A DNA stretch of 64,000 nucleotides, taken from an uncultured Christensenellaceae bacterium. GTDB taxonomy: Bacteria > Bacillota > Clostridia > Christensenellales > Borkfalkiaceae. Every line of letters begins with the position of its first letter. The stretch's first letter is position 1. Shown here piece after piece: positions 42,175 through 50,977 of this stretch. A program made the position numbers and the translations under genes. The stretch covers positions 1-64,000 of the forward strand of contig CAJUOI010000008.1 of the NCBI GenBank assembly GCA_910588615.1. Reading direction: 5' to 3'. Below the pieces are notes generated by a model that was not told where the DNA came from, made no database searches, and saw only the letters and a program-made list of their open reading frames with translations.

Positions 42175-43608
42175 ATGGCAGTCAATCAGATTCCGCACAA
42201 TATCGACGCGGAGCGTGAAATTCTCGGCTGTATTCTGTACGACGGGGATTATCAATCGGATATTCTCGAAGAGTTGAACGAGGAGGACTTCTATCAGGAG
42301 TCGCACCGCGTCATTCTGTCCGCTATGAAAGCGGTTTTTGCTGCGGGCAAGGCGATAGATACCGTTACCTTGATCGATAGATTGCAGTTGGACGGAAAGC
42401 TGGAACGCGCAGGCGGATTCCAATACGTAAGCGAACTTGCGCAGCTTACGCCTTCGGATGCGAACTACAAGCAGTATCTCGCGATTATTCGCCGCGATTC
42501 CGTCAATCGTTCCCTGATCCGCGTCGCCAAGGAAATTATCGAGAACAGCATGAACTCTGACGACGAGGAAAAGTCTGTTGCGTTTGCGGAAAAAAAGGTG
42601 TACGACGTTTCCATGCGCGGCGAAAGTAAGGCGCTTGCGGGTTTGGAAGACGGCGAAGCGGTGCAGGAGGTGCTCGACAGGTTCGAGGCGATTCAGGCTA
42701 ACCCCAACGTTTTGCGCGGAATCGAAACGGGTTTCCGGCACCTCGACCGCATGACAAATGGCTTGCAACGCTCGGACTTAATCGTGCTTGCGGCGCGCCC
42801 CGGTATGGGGAAGACGTCGCTTGCCATGAATATCGTGGAAAACGCCTGCCTGCGCAAGGGGTATACGGCGGCGGTGTTTTCGCTTGAAATGCCGCGTACG
42901 CAGCTGGTGCAGAGACTGATTTGCTCGTACGGCGAAGTAAGTATGGAAAAGGCGCTTTCCGCAAAGCTCGTTCAGAAGGACTGGAAAAATCTGCTGCTCG
43001 CTGCGGATAAAATGAAAAAAAGCAAGGTATTCATCGACGATTCGTCGCGCATTACGCCTGCGCAGATCCTCTCGAAGTGCCGCCGCCTGAAAAGCGCGGA
43101 GGGACGACTCGACCTCATTATGATCGACTATATTCAATTAATGGAGGGGGAACTCAAGGGCAAATCCTCTCCCGAAAACAGGCAACAGGAAATTGCCTCG
43201 ATTACGCGCGATTTAAAGATCATGGCAAAGGAGCTTAACGTGCCGGTTATCGCGCTCTCGCAGCTGCGCCGAATCCAGACGAAGGAGCCGCAGCTTTCCG
43301 ACCTGCGCGAATCTGGCGCAATCGAGCAGGATGCGGATATCGTTATGTTTATCAACCGCCCCGATGCTCTTGCGACAAAAGAAGAGCTCGCGAGCGGAAA
43401 AATCGTAAAGGGCGCGGCGGAGCTGATTATCGCCAAGCACAGAAACGGCGCTCCCGGGAGAGTGCAGCTACGCTTCATCGGCGAAAGTACGAAGTTCGTA
43501 GACGTGGACGCACAGGGCGAACCCAACGAAGAGCCGCAGTATCAAAAAAAGACCGAATGGAAGGCGGAGGACGGAGAGGGCGTGTTCGGCGAAGGGGGCG
43601 AGGAATGA
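42175..43608 (+). CDS. dnaB: Replicative DNA helicase
   Basis: This 477-residue hexameric helicase has an N-terminal DnaB-specific domain (PHNIDAEREILGCILYDGD). The C-terminal RecA-like core has Walker A AARPGMGKTSLAMN near residue 207, Walker B LIMIDYIQLM and VIALSQLRRIQTKEPQLSDLRESGAIEQDAD. It unwinds DNA ahead of the fork and is the likely target of the zinc modules in the DnaD-like protein and the element protein (inference). It overlaps the sua5 gene by ATGA. Confidence 0.95.
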   Translation: MAVNQIPHNIDAEREILGCILYDGDYQSDILEELNEEDFYQESHRVILSAMKAVFAAGKAIDTVTLIDRLQLDGKLERAGGFQYVSELAQLTPSDANYKQYLAIIRRDSVNRSLIRVAKEIIENSMNSDDEEKSVAFAEKKVYDVSMRGESKALAGLEDGEAVQEVLDRFEAIQANPNVLRGIETGFRHLDRMTNGLQRSDLIVLAARPGMGKTSLAMNIVENACLRKGYTAAVFSLEMPRTQLVQRLICSYGEVSMEKALSAKLVQKDWKNLLLAADKMKKSKVFIDDSSRITPAQILSKCRRLKSAEGRLDLIMIDYIQLMEGELKGKSSPENRQQEIASITRDLKIMAKELNVPVIALSQLRRIQTKEPQLSDLRESGAIEQDADIVMFINRPDALATKEELASGKIVKGAAELIIAKHRNGAPGRVQLRFIGESTKFVDVDAQGEPNEEPQYQKKTEWKAEDGEGVFGEGGEE

Positions 43609-44600
43609 TTACCCGCATTATGTCCTTTTGTGAAGAGTCGAAACAGCTAGCAAAAGACTTTATCCGTATGGGAGAACTCGTTGCGTTCCACACCGAAACG
43701 GTTTACGGCTTGGGGGCTGACGCTTTTCAGGACGATGCTGTCTTGAAGATTTTTGAACGAAAGGGGCGTCCTGCCGACAATCCGTTAATCGTTCATATTC
43801 ACGGCGGTTACGATCTTTCACGACTTATCGACAGTGAACCCGTATACGCCGCCGCCCTGCGTGAAGCGTTTCTTCCGGGACCGTTGACCATGGTATACCC
43901 TTCAACGGGTAAAGTGAGCCAATACGTTTCCTGCGGACTGAATACGCTTGCCGTACGTATGCCTTCCTCCGAAACGGCGCAAAAGTTTTTAAAGGCGGTC
44001 GATGTACCGATCGCGGCACCCAGCGCAAACCTTTCCAAACACGTTTCTCCCGTTACGGCAAAGCACGTTTACGATGATTTCGAGGGAAAAATTCCGCTGA
44101 TTCTCGACGGCGGCGCGTGTTCGGGCGGGATCGAAAGCACCGTGCTCGACTGCACGGGCGACATACCAAAAATTTTGCGTGAAGGTTTGATTACGAGGGA
44201 GATGATTGTCTCCGTCGTCGGCTGTTGCGAAGTGTACGCCATGCAAGAGGGCGAGAAGCCGAAAAGCCCCGGAATGGCGTATCAACACTACGCGCCGCAT
44301 TGCAAGACGGCGTATTTTACGGAAAAGGAACTTCGTGCGGCGAAAGAATTATATAATAAGGAAAAGGAAGCGGAGGGAAATCCCTGTTTCCTGATTAAAA
44401 CCGAATTGCAGGATTTGGTGGACGGGGAAAAGTTATTGCTCGGTTCGACGGATGTGGAAATGGCAAGCAGGCTGTATTCTCTGTTGCGGAGCGGGGAAAA
44501 GAAATATTCGCTGTTGATCGGAGTCGAGCCCGAGGAGCGCGGCGGCGCCATGACGGGAGTTTTAAACCGCATGAGGCGGGCGTTCGGGAGCGAAGGATGA
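43605..44600 (+). CDS. tsaC: L-threonylcarbamoyladenylate synthase (Sua5 type)
   Basis: This 331-residue protein has a YrdC domain (residues 15-205), with HTETVYGLGADAF, KGRPADNPLIVHI and IAAPSANLSKHVSPV, followed by a Sua5 C-terminal domain (about 230-331, from SPGMAYQHYAPHC). It forms threonylcarbamoyl-AMP for the tRNA t6A modification. The order sua5-ywlE-rpiB is conserved in Firmicutes. ATG 43605 was chosen; ATG 43620 is a later in-frame alternative. Confidence 0.93.
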   Translation: MITRIMSFCEESKQLAKDFIRMGELVAFHTETVYGLGADAFQDDAVLKIFERKGRPADNPLIVHIHGGYDLSRLIDSEPVYAAALREAFLPGPLTMVYPSTGKVSQYVSCGLNTLAVRMPSSETAQKFLKAVDVPIAAPSANLSKHVSPVTAKHVYDDFEGKIPLILDGGACSGGIESTVLDCTGDIPKILREGLITREMIVSVVGCCEVYAMQEGEKPKSPGMAYQHYAPHCKTAYFTEKELRAAKELYNKEKEAEGNPCFLIKTELQDLVDGEKLLLGSTDVEMASRLYSLLRSGEKKYSLLIGVEPEERGGAMTGVLNRMRRAFGSEG

Positions 44601-45058
44601 AACATAAGAAAATCCTGTTCGTCTGCGCAGGAAATACCTGCCGTTCTCCTATGGCGGAGGCAGCGTTTCGCGCGGAATTGAAACGGAGAAAAATCGCTTG
44701 GTATACGGTGTCGTCGGCGGGGGTGAGCGCAAGGGGCGGTACTCCCATGAATCCGGACGCAAAACAGGCGTTGACCGAGGCGGGGATTCCGTTCTCGGAA
44801 ACATTCAAAAGCCGTCGGCTCGATACCAAGACGGTGGAAGAGGCGTTCGCCGTCATCTGTATGACGGAGGACTTGCGTGCCGCAATCGGACGGGACTCGG
44901 TTACGACTTTTTTTGGGTTGGCGGGCAGAGAGATTCCTGACCCCTACGGACAGGGAATCGACGCATACCGCGTTACTTTGAGAATGATCAGAGAATGTAT
45001 TCCGAAAATAATAAAACAACTCGGAATGGACGAAAAAAATCAGGGAGGAAACTCATGA
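44597..45058 (+). CDS. ywlE: Low-molecular-weight phosphatase, YwlE-like
   Basis: This 153-residue protein has the P-loop VCAGNTCRSPMAE (residues 9-21). The Thr after Asn in CxGNTCR is the residue associated with arginine-phosphatase specificity of YwlE. The late IPDPYGQGIDAYR carries the general acid Asp. It may dephosphorylate protein phosphoarginine or tyrosine. No mcsB kinase gene is in this window. It overlaps sua5 and rpiB. Confidence 0.9.
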   Translation: MKHKKILFVCAGNTCRSPMAEAAFRAELKRRKIAWYTVSSAGVSARGGTPMNPDAKQALTEAGIPFSETFKSRRLDTKTVEEAFAVICMTEDLRAAIGRDSVTTFFGLAGREIPDPYGQGIDAYRVTLRMIRECIPKIIKQLGMDEKNQGGNS

Positions 45059-45507
45059 AAATTGCGCTTTGCTGCGACCACGGCGGACTTATGTTAAAAA
45101 ACGCCATTGAAGATTATCTCAAGGAGAAGGGCTATGAAACGGAGGATTTCGGCACGACTAACGAAAACTCCTGCGACTATCCCGATTTTGCCTTGATTGC
45201 GGCGGAAGCCGTGGCGAGCGGAAAATGCGACAGGGGCGTGTTCATCTGCACGACGGGGATCGGTATCAGTATTGCCGCCAATAAGGTGCCTAAAATCCGT
45301 TGTGCGCTCTGTACCGAGCCGCTTTCCGCCCGTATGACGCGCGAACACAACGACGCCAACGTGCTTGCGCTCGGCGGAGGATATACGGGGGTCAATCTTG
45401 CAAAGGAAATCGTACGCGTCTTTTTGGAAACGCCATTCTCCGAGGGGGTAAACCACAAACGCAGGCTCGACAAGATTGCCGCTATCGAAAAAAAATATTC
45501 CAAGTAA
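45055..45507 (+). CDS. rpiB: Ribose-5-phosphate isomerase B
   Basis: This 150-residue enzyme from ATG 45055 shows IALCCDHGGLMLKNAIEDYL, CDYPDFA, then GVFICTTGIGISIAANKVPKIRC with the catalytic Cys and REHNDANVLALGGG. It interconverts ribose 5-phosphate and ribulose 5-phosphate (or allose phosphates). It is coupled to ywlE by overlap. Confidence 0.95.
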   Translation: MKIALCCDHGGLMLKNAIEDYLKEKGYETEDFGTTNENSCDYPDFALIAAEAVASGKCDRGVFICTTGIGISIAANKVPKIRCALCTEPLSARMTREHNDANVLALGGGYTGVNLAKEIVRVFLETPFSEGVNHKRRLDKIAAIEKKYSK

Positions 45508-45526
45508 TCGTACGTAGGAGGGTTCT

Positions 45527-47056
45527 ATGACCAAAGCGTTAAAAGACAAAATAATCGAATCGCTCACGTCTATTTTGCCGATTGCGCTGATCGTAGTCGT
45601 GTTGTCCGTAGCGTTCACGCCGTTGCAGGCGGATACGTTTGCGTTGTTTATCATCGGCGTACTGCTTCTGATCGTCGGTATGGGCTGCTTTACGCTCGGT
45701 GCCGATATGTCCATGTTTGTTATCGGCGAGAAAATCGGATCGGCAATGACGCGTTCCCGAAAAATCTGGTTGATTGCGCTGCTGTCCTTTATAATCGGTA
45801 TTATCGTAACGGTTGCGGAGCCCGATTTGCAAATTCTCGCGGAGCAGGTAAAAACCGTTTCGGATAAGACGCCGCTCGGCAATTATTTGCTGATCCTTAC
45901 GGTTGCGGTCGGTGTGGGTATCTTTTTACTTATTGCCATGCTGCGAATCGTTTTCCGCATTCGGCTTTCCATTCTTCTGATGATTTTCTACGTCGGGGCG
46001 TTCATCCTTGCGATTTTCGTACCGAAGGGCTTTTGGGCAGTGTCCTTTGATGCGGGCGGAGTTACTACGGGTCCCATGACGGTGCCGTTTATTATGTCGC
46101 TCGGCGTCGGTGTAGCCTCTATTCGAAGCGATAAAAAGGGTCAGTCCGATTCCTTCGGTTTGGTCGCGCTTTCCAGTGTCGGTCCGATCATCGCCGTACT
46201 GACGCTCGGCATCATCTTCAACATCAATGAAATCGACTACCCGTACGACATGATAGAGCACGTTCAGGACACGCGCGACGTGTTTTTCAAGTATCTTTAC
46301 GGGTTCGGGGATTACGCGCTTGAAGTACTGATTGCCATCACGCCGATTTTAGCGTTCTTTCTTGTATTTCAGCTGTCGACGCGTGCGTTTCACAAGCGCC
46401 AGATCGCCAAAATTTTTATCGGTTTTGCCTATACTTTCGTGGGGCTGGTGGTATTTTTGACGGGCGCGAACGTCGGGTTCATGCCTGTCGGTAAAGAAAT
46501 CGGCGAATCCCTCGCGGGACTCTGGGGCGGGTGGCTTCTTATTCCCGTCGGCATGGTTGTGGGCTATTTCGTCGTCGCTGCCGAGCCTGCCGTGCACGTT
46601 CTGAATAAACAGGTCGAACGAACCTCGGCGGGGGCTATCAGCTCGAAGAGCATGAAGTACGGGCTCTGTATCGGCGTTTGTCTTGCCATCGGGCTTGCCA
46701 TGACGCGGATCCTCACCGGAATCAATATTATGTGGATTTTGATTCCGGGTTACACGCTCGCGCTGGTGCTCACGTTCTTTACGCCGCCTATGTTTACGGG
46801 TATCGCGTTCGACTCCGGCGGTGTGGCGAGCGGTGCTATGGTGTCATCGTTCGTATTGCCTATGGCAATCGGAGCCTGCCACATGTTAAATCCAGAAGCC
46901 GTTATGACGCAGGCATTCGGATGCGTAGCGTTCGTCGCGCTTGCGCCGCTCATCAGTATCCAGATTCTCGGGATTTCGTATAAGCGCAAAACTGCGAGGA
47001 TCAAGCGTACCTTCCTCGAAGTCGAGGATAAAATTCTCGAATACGAGGTGGATTGA
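45527..47056 (+). CDS. DUF1538 membrane transporter-like protein
   Basis: This 509-residue protein has about 12 hydrophobic segments and an internal duplication: FTLGADMSMFVIGEKIG in the first half parallels LTGANVGFMPVGKEIG in the second, and SFDAGGVTTGPMTVPFIM parallels AFDSGGVASGAMVSSFVL. This is the DUF1538 pattern. DUF1538 proteins are inner-membrane proteins of unknown substrate, often encoded with PII-type regulators, as here. The following gene overlaps by a few bases and encodes two PII-like domains, so the transporter is probably controlled by the partner. Confidence 0.85.
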   Translation: MTKALKDKIIESLTSILPIALIVVVLSVAFTPLQADTFALFIIGVLLLIVGMGCFTLGADMSMFVIGEKIGSAMTRSRKIWLIALLSFIIGIIVTVAEPDLQILAEQVKTVSDKTPLGNYLLILTVAVGVGIFLLIAMLRIVFRIRLSILLMIFYVGAFILAIFVPKGFWAVSFDAGGVTTGPMTVPFIMSLGVGVASIRSDKKGQSDSFGLVALSSVGPIIAVLTLGIIFNINEIDYPYDMIEHVQDTRDVFFKYLYGFGDYALEVLIAITPILAFFLVFQLSTRAFHKRQIAKIFIGFAYTFVGLVVFLTGANVGFMPVGKEIGESLAGLWGGWLLIPVGMVVGYFVVAAEPAVHVLNKQVERTSAGAISSKSMKYGLCIGVCLAIGLAMTRILTGINIMWILIPGYTLALVLTFFTPPMFTGIAFDSGGVASGAMVSSFVLPMAIGACHMLNPEAVMTQAFGCVAFVALAPLISIQILGISYKRKTARIKRTFLEVEDKILEYEVD

Positions 47057-47958
47057 TGAACGATAAAAAGATTCGCGAACGGGCAGAAAAAGCCGTAAAA
47101 AAGACGGTAGAAAAGGCGCAGCTGGCGGTTAAGAACAAGGCGAAAGAGCAGAAGTCCTCCGCCAAAAAGAATTTGCCCGTTAAAAAGAGAACGCAAAAAC
47201 AGCGCGGGAACAGAACGAAATTGCTTGTCAGTATCGTAAATTCACGCGACGAAATACGGCTGAAAGAGATTGTAGACGATTGCTCGGTAACGTTAAGCGT
47301 GGCGCTTGCGGGAACGGGAACTGCGCGTTCACAGGTGCTGGATTATTTCGGAATCGGAGAGACGGAAAAGACGATCGTCTTTTCGCTCTTTCCCGAAAGC
47401 GACGAGGACGCGCTGATCAAGGAAATTCGCTCGAAGATGTCGTTGTACCTCGTGGGACGGGGTATATCGTTTACCGTTCCGTTAACAGGGGTTTCGGAAA
47501 TTATTGCAAACGGGCTTGCGAGCGCCGCAACGGAAAAGAACGTAGAGGAGGATAAAATCATGACGGAAACGGAGCGCAAATACGACTTGATCATTGCCGC
47601 TGTCGGGGCGGATCATGCAGACGAAGCCATGGAAGCGGCGCGCTCGGCGGGCGCTGCGGGCGGAACGATTCTTCATGCCAGAATGTTGGATAATAAAAAG
47701 GCGGAACAGTTCGCCGGCATATCGCTTGCACGCGAGCAGGAAATTCTGATGATTTTATCCCGCCGCGAGGGTAAACTGGCAATTATGCAGGCGCTGTTCG
47801 ACAAAGTCGGGGTAAAAACGGAAGCGGGCGGTATCATCTTCTCTCTTCCCGTCGACAGGACGGTGGGAATCAACGCCGACGAAGCGGAAGAGGAGAAAAG
47901 GGTGAGCGCGCCCACGGAAGCGGAGCAAAAGGAAGAGAAGAACCAAGATGCTCAATAA
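47056..47958 (+). CDS. Double PII-like regulator with basic N terminus
   Basis: This 300-residue protein begins with a Lys/Ala-rich segment (1-50). Two PII-like repeats follow: residues about 56-155 and about 176-270. Parallel landmarks are LDYFGIGETEKTIVFSLFPE with GRGISFTVPLTGVSEI in the first and AREQEILMILSRREGK with GIIFSLPVDRTVGI in the second. An acidic tail ends the protein. The pairing with DUF1538 suggests a dedicated regulator of that membrane protein. The basic N terminus could bind nucleic acid or the membrane. The T-loop residues typical of GlnB are not obvious. Confidence 0.75.
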   Translation: MNDKKIRERAEKAVKKTVEKAQLAVKNKAKEQKSSAKKNLPVKKRTQKQRGNRTKLLVSIVNSRDEIRLKEIVDDCSVTLSVALAGTGTARSQVLDYFGIGETEKTIVFSLFPESDEDALIKEIRSKMSLYLVGRGISFTVPLTGVSEIIANGLASAATEKNVEEDKIMTETERKYDLIIAAVGADHADEAMEAARSAGAAGGTILHARMLDNKKAEQFAGISLAREQEILMILSRREGKLAIMQALFDKVGVKTEAGGIIFSLPVDRTVGINADEAEEEKRVSAPTEAEQKEEKNQDAQ

Positions 47959-48646
47959 ACGCATTATTGCCATTGGCGGAGGGGAAATCAAAAATCGTTG
48001 CACGTTGGAAATCGACCGTTATATCGCAGAAGAGGCGAAGAGAGCAGCCGACGGACGGCGGGCGACGGGGCTGTTTATTCCCACGGCAAGCCACGACTGT
48101 ATGCCGTATTACAATACCTTTCATAAAGTATATACGGGCATTTTTGATATCAAGACGGACGTCGCGCTTACGGTACGCGGCGCGTTCGATGCGGAAAAGA
48201 TGCGTACGAAATTTCACAATGCGGATTTCATTTACGTCGGGGGCGGGAATACCGTCTTTATGATAGAGCATTGGAAGCAGACGGGATTACTCGACTATAT
48301 CCGCGAGGCGTACGAGCGAGGCGTTTTGCTTGCGGGACTGTCCGCGGGCGCGATATGTTGGTTTGAAGATATGTATTCGGACTCCGTCGTCGAGGGAGAG
48401 TATTCGATGTATCGGGGATTAGGCTGGATAAAAGGAAAAATTTCTCCTCATTACGACGAAAGAATGCTTGACTTTGATGAAATTGTGCGGTATAATAAAT
48501 ATCGCGCTTGGGGAGTTGAGAACAATGCCGCGCTCGAATTGGTAAACGGAGAACCTGTAAAAACGATTTCGGGCGGAGGGAAAGTCTGGCTACTCGACGG
48601 AACAGACGGATTCAGCGTTAAGAAAGGGGAGTTCGTTTCAATTTAA
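47948..48646 (+). CDS. Peptidase E-like protein (S51 family)
   Basis: This 232-residue protein has the S51 fold: IAIGGGEI, FIPTASHD, FIYVGGGNTVFMIEHW and the nucleophile elbow GLSAGAICWFED with Ser132. It is related to aspartyl dipeptidase and cyanophycinase; the length fits dipeptidase PepE. Its neighbours (DUF1538, PII-like) are on the same strand, and it overlaps the PII-like gene by 11 bases. A tRNA-Leu begins 3 bases after its stop. Confidence 0.88.
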   Translation: MLNKRIIAIGGGEIKNRCTLEIDRYIAEEAKRAADGRRATGLFIPTASHDCMPYYNTFHKVYTGIFDIKTDVALTVRGAFDAEKMRTKFHNADFIYVGGGNTVFMIEHWKQTGLLDYIREAYERGVLLAGLSAGAICWFEDMYSDSVVEGEYSMYRGLGWIKGKISPHYDERMLDFDEIVRYNKYRAWGVENNAALELVNGEPVKTISGGGKVWLLDGTDGFSVKKGEFVSI

Positions 48647-48648
48647 TT

Positions 48649-48731
48649 GCGGACGTGGCGAAATTGGCAGACGCGCAGGTTTCAGGTTCCTGTGGGAGAC
48701 CATGGGGGTTCAAGTCCCTTCGTCCGCACCA
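48649..48731 (+). tRNA. tRNA-Leu (CAG anticodon), integration target
   Basis: The acceptor strands GCGGACG and CGTCCGC are complementary. The anticodon loop TTCAGGT gives CAG, a long variable arm (TGGGAGACCAT) marks class II, the T-loop is TTCAAGT and CCA is encoded. The 3' half is also read antisense as the C terminus of the recombinase at 48682-50196. Confidence 0.92.
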
Positions 48732-50196
48732 AACGGGAACTATCCGAACCGGTTAGTTCTAAACAATCCCGATGAGAGTTCTCATCGGGATATGTTTTAT
48801 CCGAAAAATTGAAGTGTATCTCAATTTTATCGTCCCATAAAATGACCTTTTTAACAAACGTCTGAATTAACAGTTTCGGTCTTTGTCGCAGGGAGTGGGT
48901 CAAAAACTCTATCACTTGTTCGCGTTTCAGTTGGGTTTCCGTCTTATATTCTTCAATCAAAATTTTGTTTTCCGTTTCGGCAAGCTGTTCTTCCAATTCT
49001 TCCATACGGGATTTTGTTGTTTCATTGAAAATTCCTTGTTCGATCGCTTTCATGATATTGGAGAGCGATTTTTTGATATTATCGCGTTCGGCTGTTAAAA
49101 TGTTCAAAATAGATTGATCTTGTAGTTTTTTGACGTGAAAATTAAATAGCAATTCTGCAACTTCTTCTATGGATTCTTTCGGGGAAAATGCCCGAAAAGT
49201 TTCAGAAATAATCAATTCTTCAAGTTTATCTTTCGGAACAACCGATTTTGAGCAAGTATGAAATTTTTTGCGTCCCATACATTTATAATAATGTTTAACG
49301 GTTCCGTTTCTTGCCGTGCCGCTTTCGCCTTGTAATGTTTTTCCGCAATATCCGCAGAAAGCACGGTCGCGTAAGAGGTATTCCGTTAAATTACTGCGCG
49401 ATCCGATTTTATTCTTTGCGAGGATTGCTTGTACTCTGTCAAATAAGAGTTTTGGAACGATAGGGGGATAGATATTTGTATAGACTTCCCCGTCATGATG
49501 ATGGACGCCAATGTATTGTTCCTTTCTTAAAATTCCATAAAACGTATTCATAGCAAACGGTTTTCCTCTATACGTCAATCCTCTTGCCGCGAGGTTTGCA
49601 ATAATTTCTTTGGCGATTTTGCCTTCGGCGTACTGACGGTAAATATCGAGAATGATAGTTGCTTCATTCGGTTCAACGATTACTTTCTTATTCTGAACTC
49701 TATAACCGAACGCAAGCGCGCCGCCGCAGAATAATCCTTTCTGCCTATTTTCATTCAAGCCGCGCCGCACCTTCTGCGAAAGCTCGGCGGAATAATACTC
49801 TGCGAGTCCGATATACATATTTTCGAGCAGGATACCGTCAAGATTTTTCGAGCCGTCGATGTTCTCGGAAGTTCGCTGCGTTGCAGAAATAAGCGTCTTT
49901 TTGTTCTTTTTCAATTTTTGTTTGTTGACGGCAATTTCTATGGAATTTCTTCCAAAACGGTCAATGGCATAGACGAGTACGATGTCCCATGGAACGGGCT
50001 TTGCGCTATCTGCGAGCATTTGTTGAAACGCCGGGCGTTGGTCGTTTAGACCTGTAGTTGCGCGGTCTATGTATGTATCGACGATCATTAGATTGTTGTC
50101 CTGCGCATATTTGTTGCAGATACGAAGTTGTCCTTCGATTGATTGATCGTTTTGCCGTTCGCTGGAATAGCGAGCGTAAATGACGGCTGTCTTCAT
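48682..50196 (-). CDS. Large serine recombinase, 3' end inside tRNA-Leu
   Basis: This 504-residue serine integrase has a catalytic domain with VIYARYSSERQNDQSIEGQ (nucleophile Ser), IDRATTG and YAIDRFGRN. A recombinase domain (about 155-280), a zinc-ribbon (CGYCGKTL with a later HTCSK segment) and a coiled coil (about 370-440) follow. The last 16 residues (LVRTKGLEPPWSPTGT) are encoded antisense across the tRNA-Leu gene, and the stop codon lies in its anticodon loop. The recombinase therefore probably integrated the element at this tRNA. The gene is AT-rich compared with its surroundings, which indicates transfer. It is translationally coupled to the small resolvase-like gene upstream. Confidence 0.88.
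   Translation of the reverse strand: MKTAVIYARYSSERQNDQSIEGQLRICNKYAQDNNLMIVDTYIDRATTGLNDQRPAFQQMLADSAKPVPWDIVLVYAIDRFGRNSIEIAVNKQKLKKNKKTLISATQRTSENIDGSKNLDGILLENMYIGLAEYYSAELSQKVRRGLNENRQKGLFCGGALAFGYRVQNKKVIVEPNEATIILDIYRQYAEGKIAKEIIANLAARGLTYRGKPFAMNTFYGILRKEQYIGVHHHDGEVYTNIYPPIVPKLLFDRVQAILAKNKIGSRSNLTEYLLRDRAFCGYCGKTLQGESGTARNGTVKHYYKCMGRKKFHTCSKSVVPKDKLEELIISETFRAFSPKESIEEVAELLFNFHVKKLQDQSILNILTAERDNIKKSLSNIMKAIEQGIFNETTKSRMEELEEQLAETENKILIEEYKTETQLKREQVIEFLTHSLRQRPKLLIQTFVKKVILWDDKIEIHFNFSDKTYPDENSHRDCLELTGSDSSRLVRTKGLEPPWSPTGT
48766..48795 (+). terminator. Perfect hairpin after tRNA-Leu
   Basis: ATCCCGATGAGA (48766-48777) and TCTCATCGGGAT (48780-48791) form a 12-bp stem followed by ATGTTTT. 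It probably ends the tRNA transcript, and it lies inside the recombinase coding region on the other strand (encoding YPDENSH). Confidence 0.6.
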
Positions 50197-50573
50197 AGGC
50201 GTTTCTCCTTATGCAGTGTTTTAAGCCATTTGCCGATTTCTTTCAATAGTTTGTCGTTCTCTTGATTCACGATTTTATATTCGAGGTATTTACTTATTTC
50301 GTTTAAAAATTTCATGATGTGCTTAAGATTCCGTCCTAAAATAGTAATAGACGAGAATAAAACCATATCCCAATGTTGATTTCGACATTCTTCCAACAAT
50401 CGTTTCTTCATAAGTAACGGTTCTTTCTTTGTCGTAACATAGTCCCAGTAGCTATCGATGATTTCGATGCCGTTTTGTTCGGCAAATTCTTTGCATAATG
50501 CGATTTGTTGCCAATTTTCGGGTTCGTGTGCACGATTTTCCAGATGGCATGAGTAGATTACTGCTGTTTTCAT
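50193..50573 (-). CDS. Catalytically dead resolvase-domain protein
   Basis: This 126-residue protein aligns throughout with the catalytic domain of the adjacent recombinase (VIY.C/ARY, IEIIDSYWDYVTTK against MIVDTYIDRATTG, ILGRNLKHIMKF against RFGRNSIEIAVN). The nucleophile motif YSSERQ is replaced by HLENRA, the Arg of IDRATTG is replaced by Tyr, and the DRF part of the DRFGRN arginine pair is lost. It has no DNA-binding C-terminal domain. Its stop overlaps the recombinase start, so the two are co-translated. It may be a regulator or recombination-directionality partner of the large recombinase, or a decaying copy. Coding integrity argues for the former. Confidence 0.75.
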   Translation of the reverse strand: MKTAVIYSCHLENRAHEPENWQQIALCKEFAEQNGIEIIDSYWDYVTTKKEPLLMKKRLLEECRNQHWDMVLFSSITILGRNLKHIMKFLNEISKYLEYKIVNQENDKLLKEIGKWLKTLHKEKRL

Positions 50574-50977
50574 AAAATGGTCCTTTTAATTTAATTTTTT
50601 GTAATGATGAGAGGGCGCAATGCGAGTTTGTTTCATTACGCAGGGAAAAAACGAAAAGCCGAAAAAAGGGCAATCGTTTCTCTTTCACCGAAAACAAAAA
50701 CAAAAAATCAAAAAAAGCCGAGCCGTCAAGGGAAATGCAAAAAAATTGCATGGCAGTTGCCATGCTGAAACAGTTGCAATATTTTTGCAGAGCCCTTGTC
50801 GTTTTACTTTTCTCGTTTATGAATTGATACGGCAGAGGTTTTTTTTGATAAAATAATAACCCATATAAAATAATTTGCTGTATCCTTTTAGTTTCCCTTT
50901 GGTTTCCGTTTAGTACCCTTTTGGTTCCCTGCAAAAAAGAAAACCTCCCGTTATAATAGGGGACGGGAGGACAAAAA
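50574..50977. other. AT-rich non-coding region of the recombinase element
   Basis: About 400 bases without a convincing gene. It holds a perfect hairpin GCATGGCA-GT-TGCCATGC (about 50748-50765), A-rich tracts, and at about 50885-50930 four imperfect tandem units of the form TTT(A/G)GTTTCCC, TTTGGTTTCCG, TTTAGTACCC and TTTGGTTCCC. A TATAAT (50952-50957) and ribosome binding site GGGACGGGAGG (50960-50970) precede the small gene at 50978. Confidence 0.5.
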
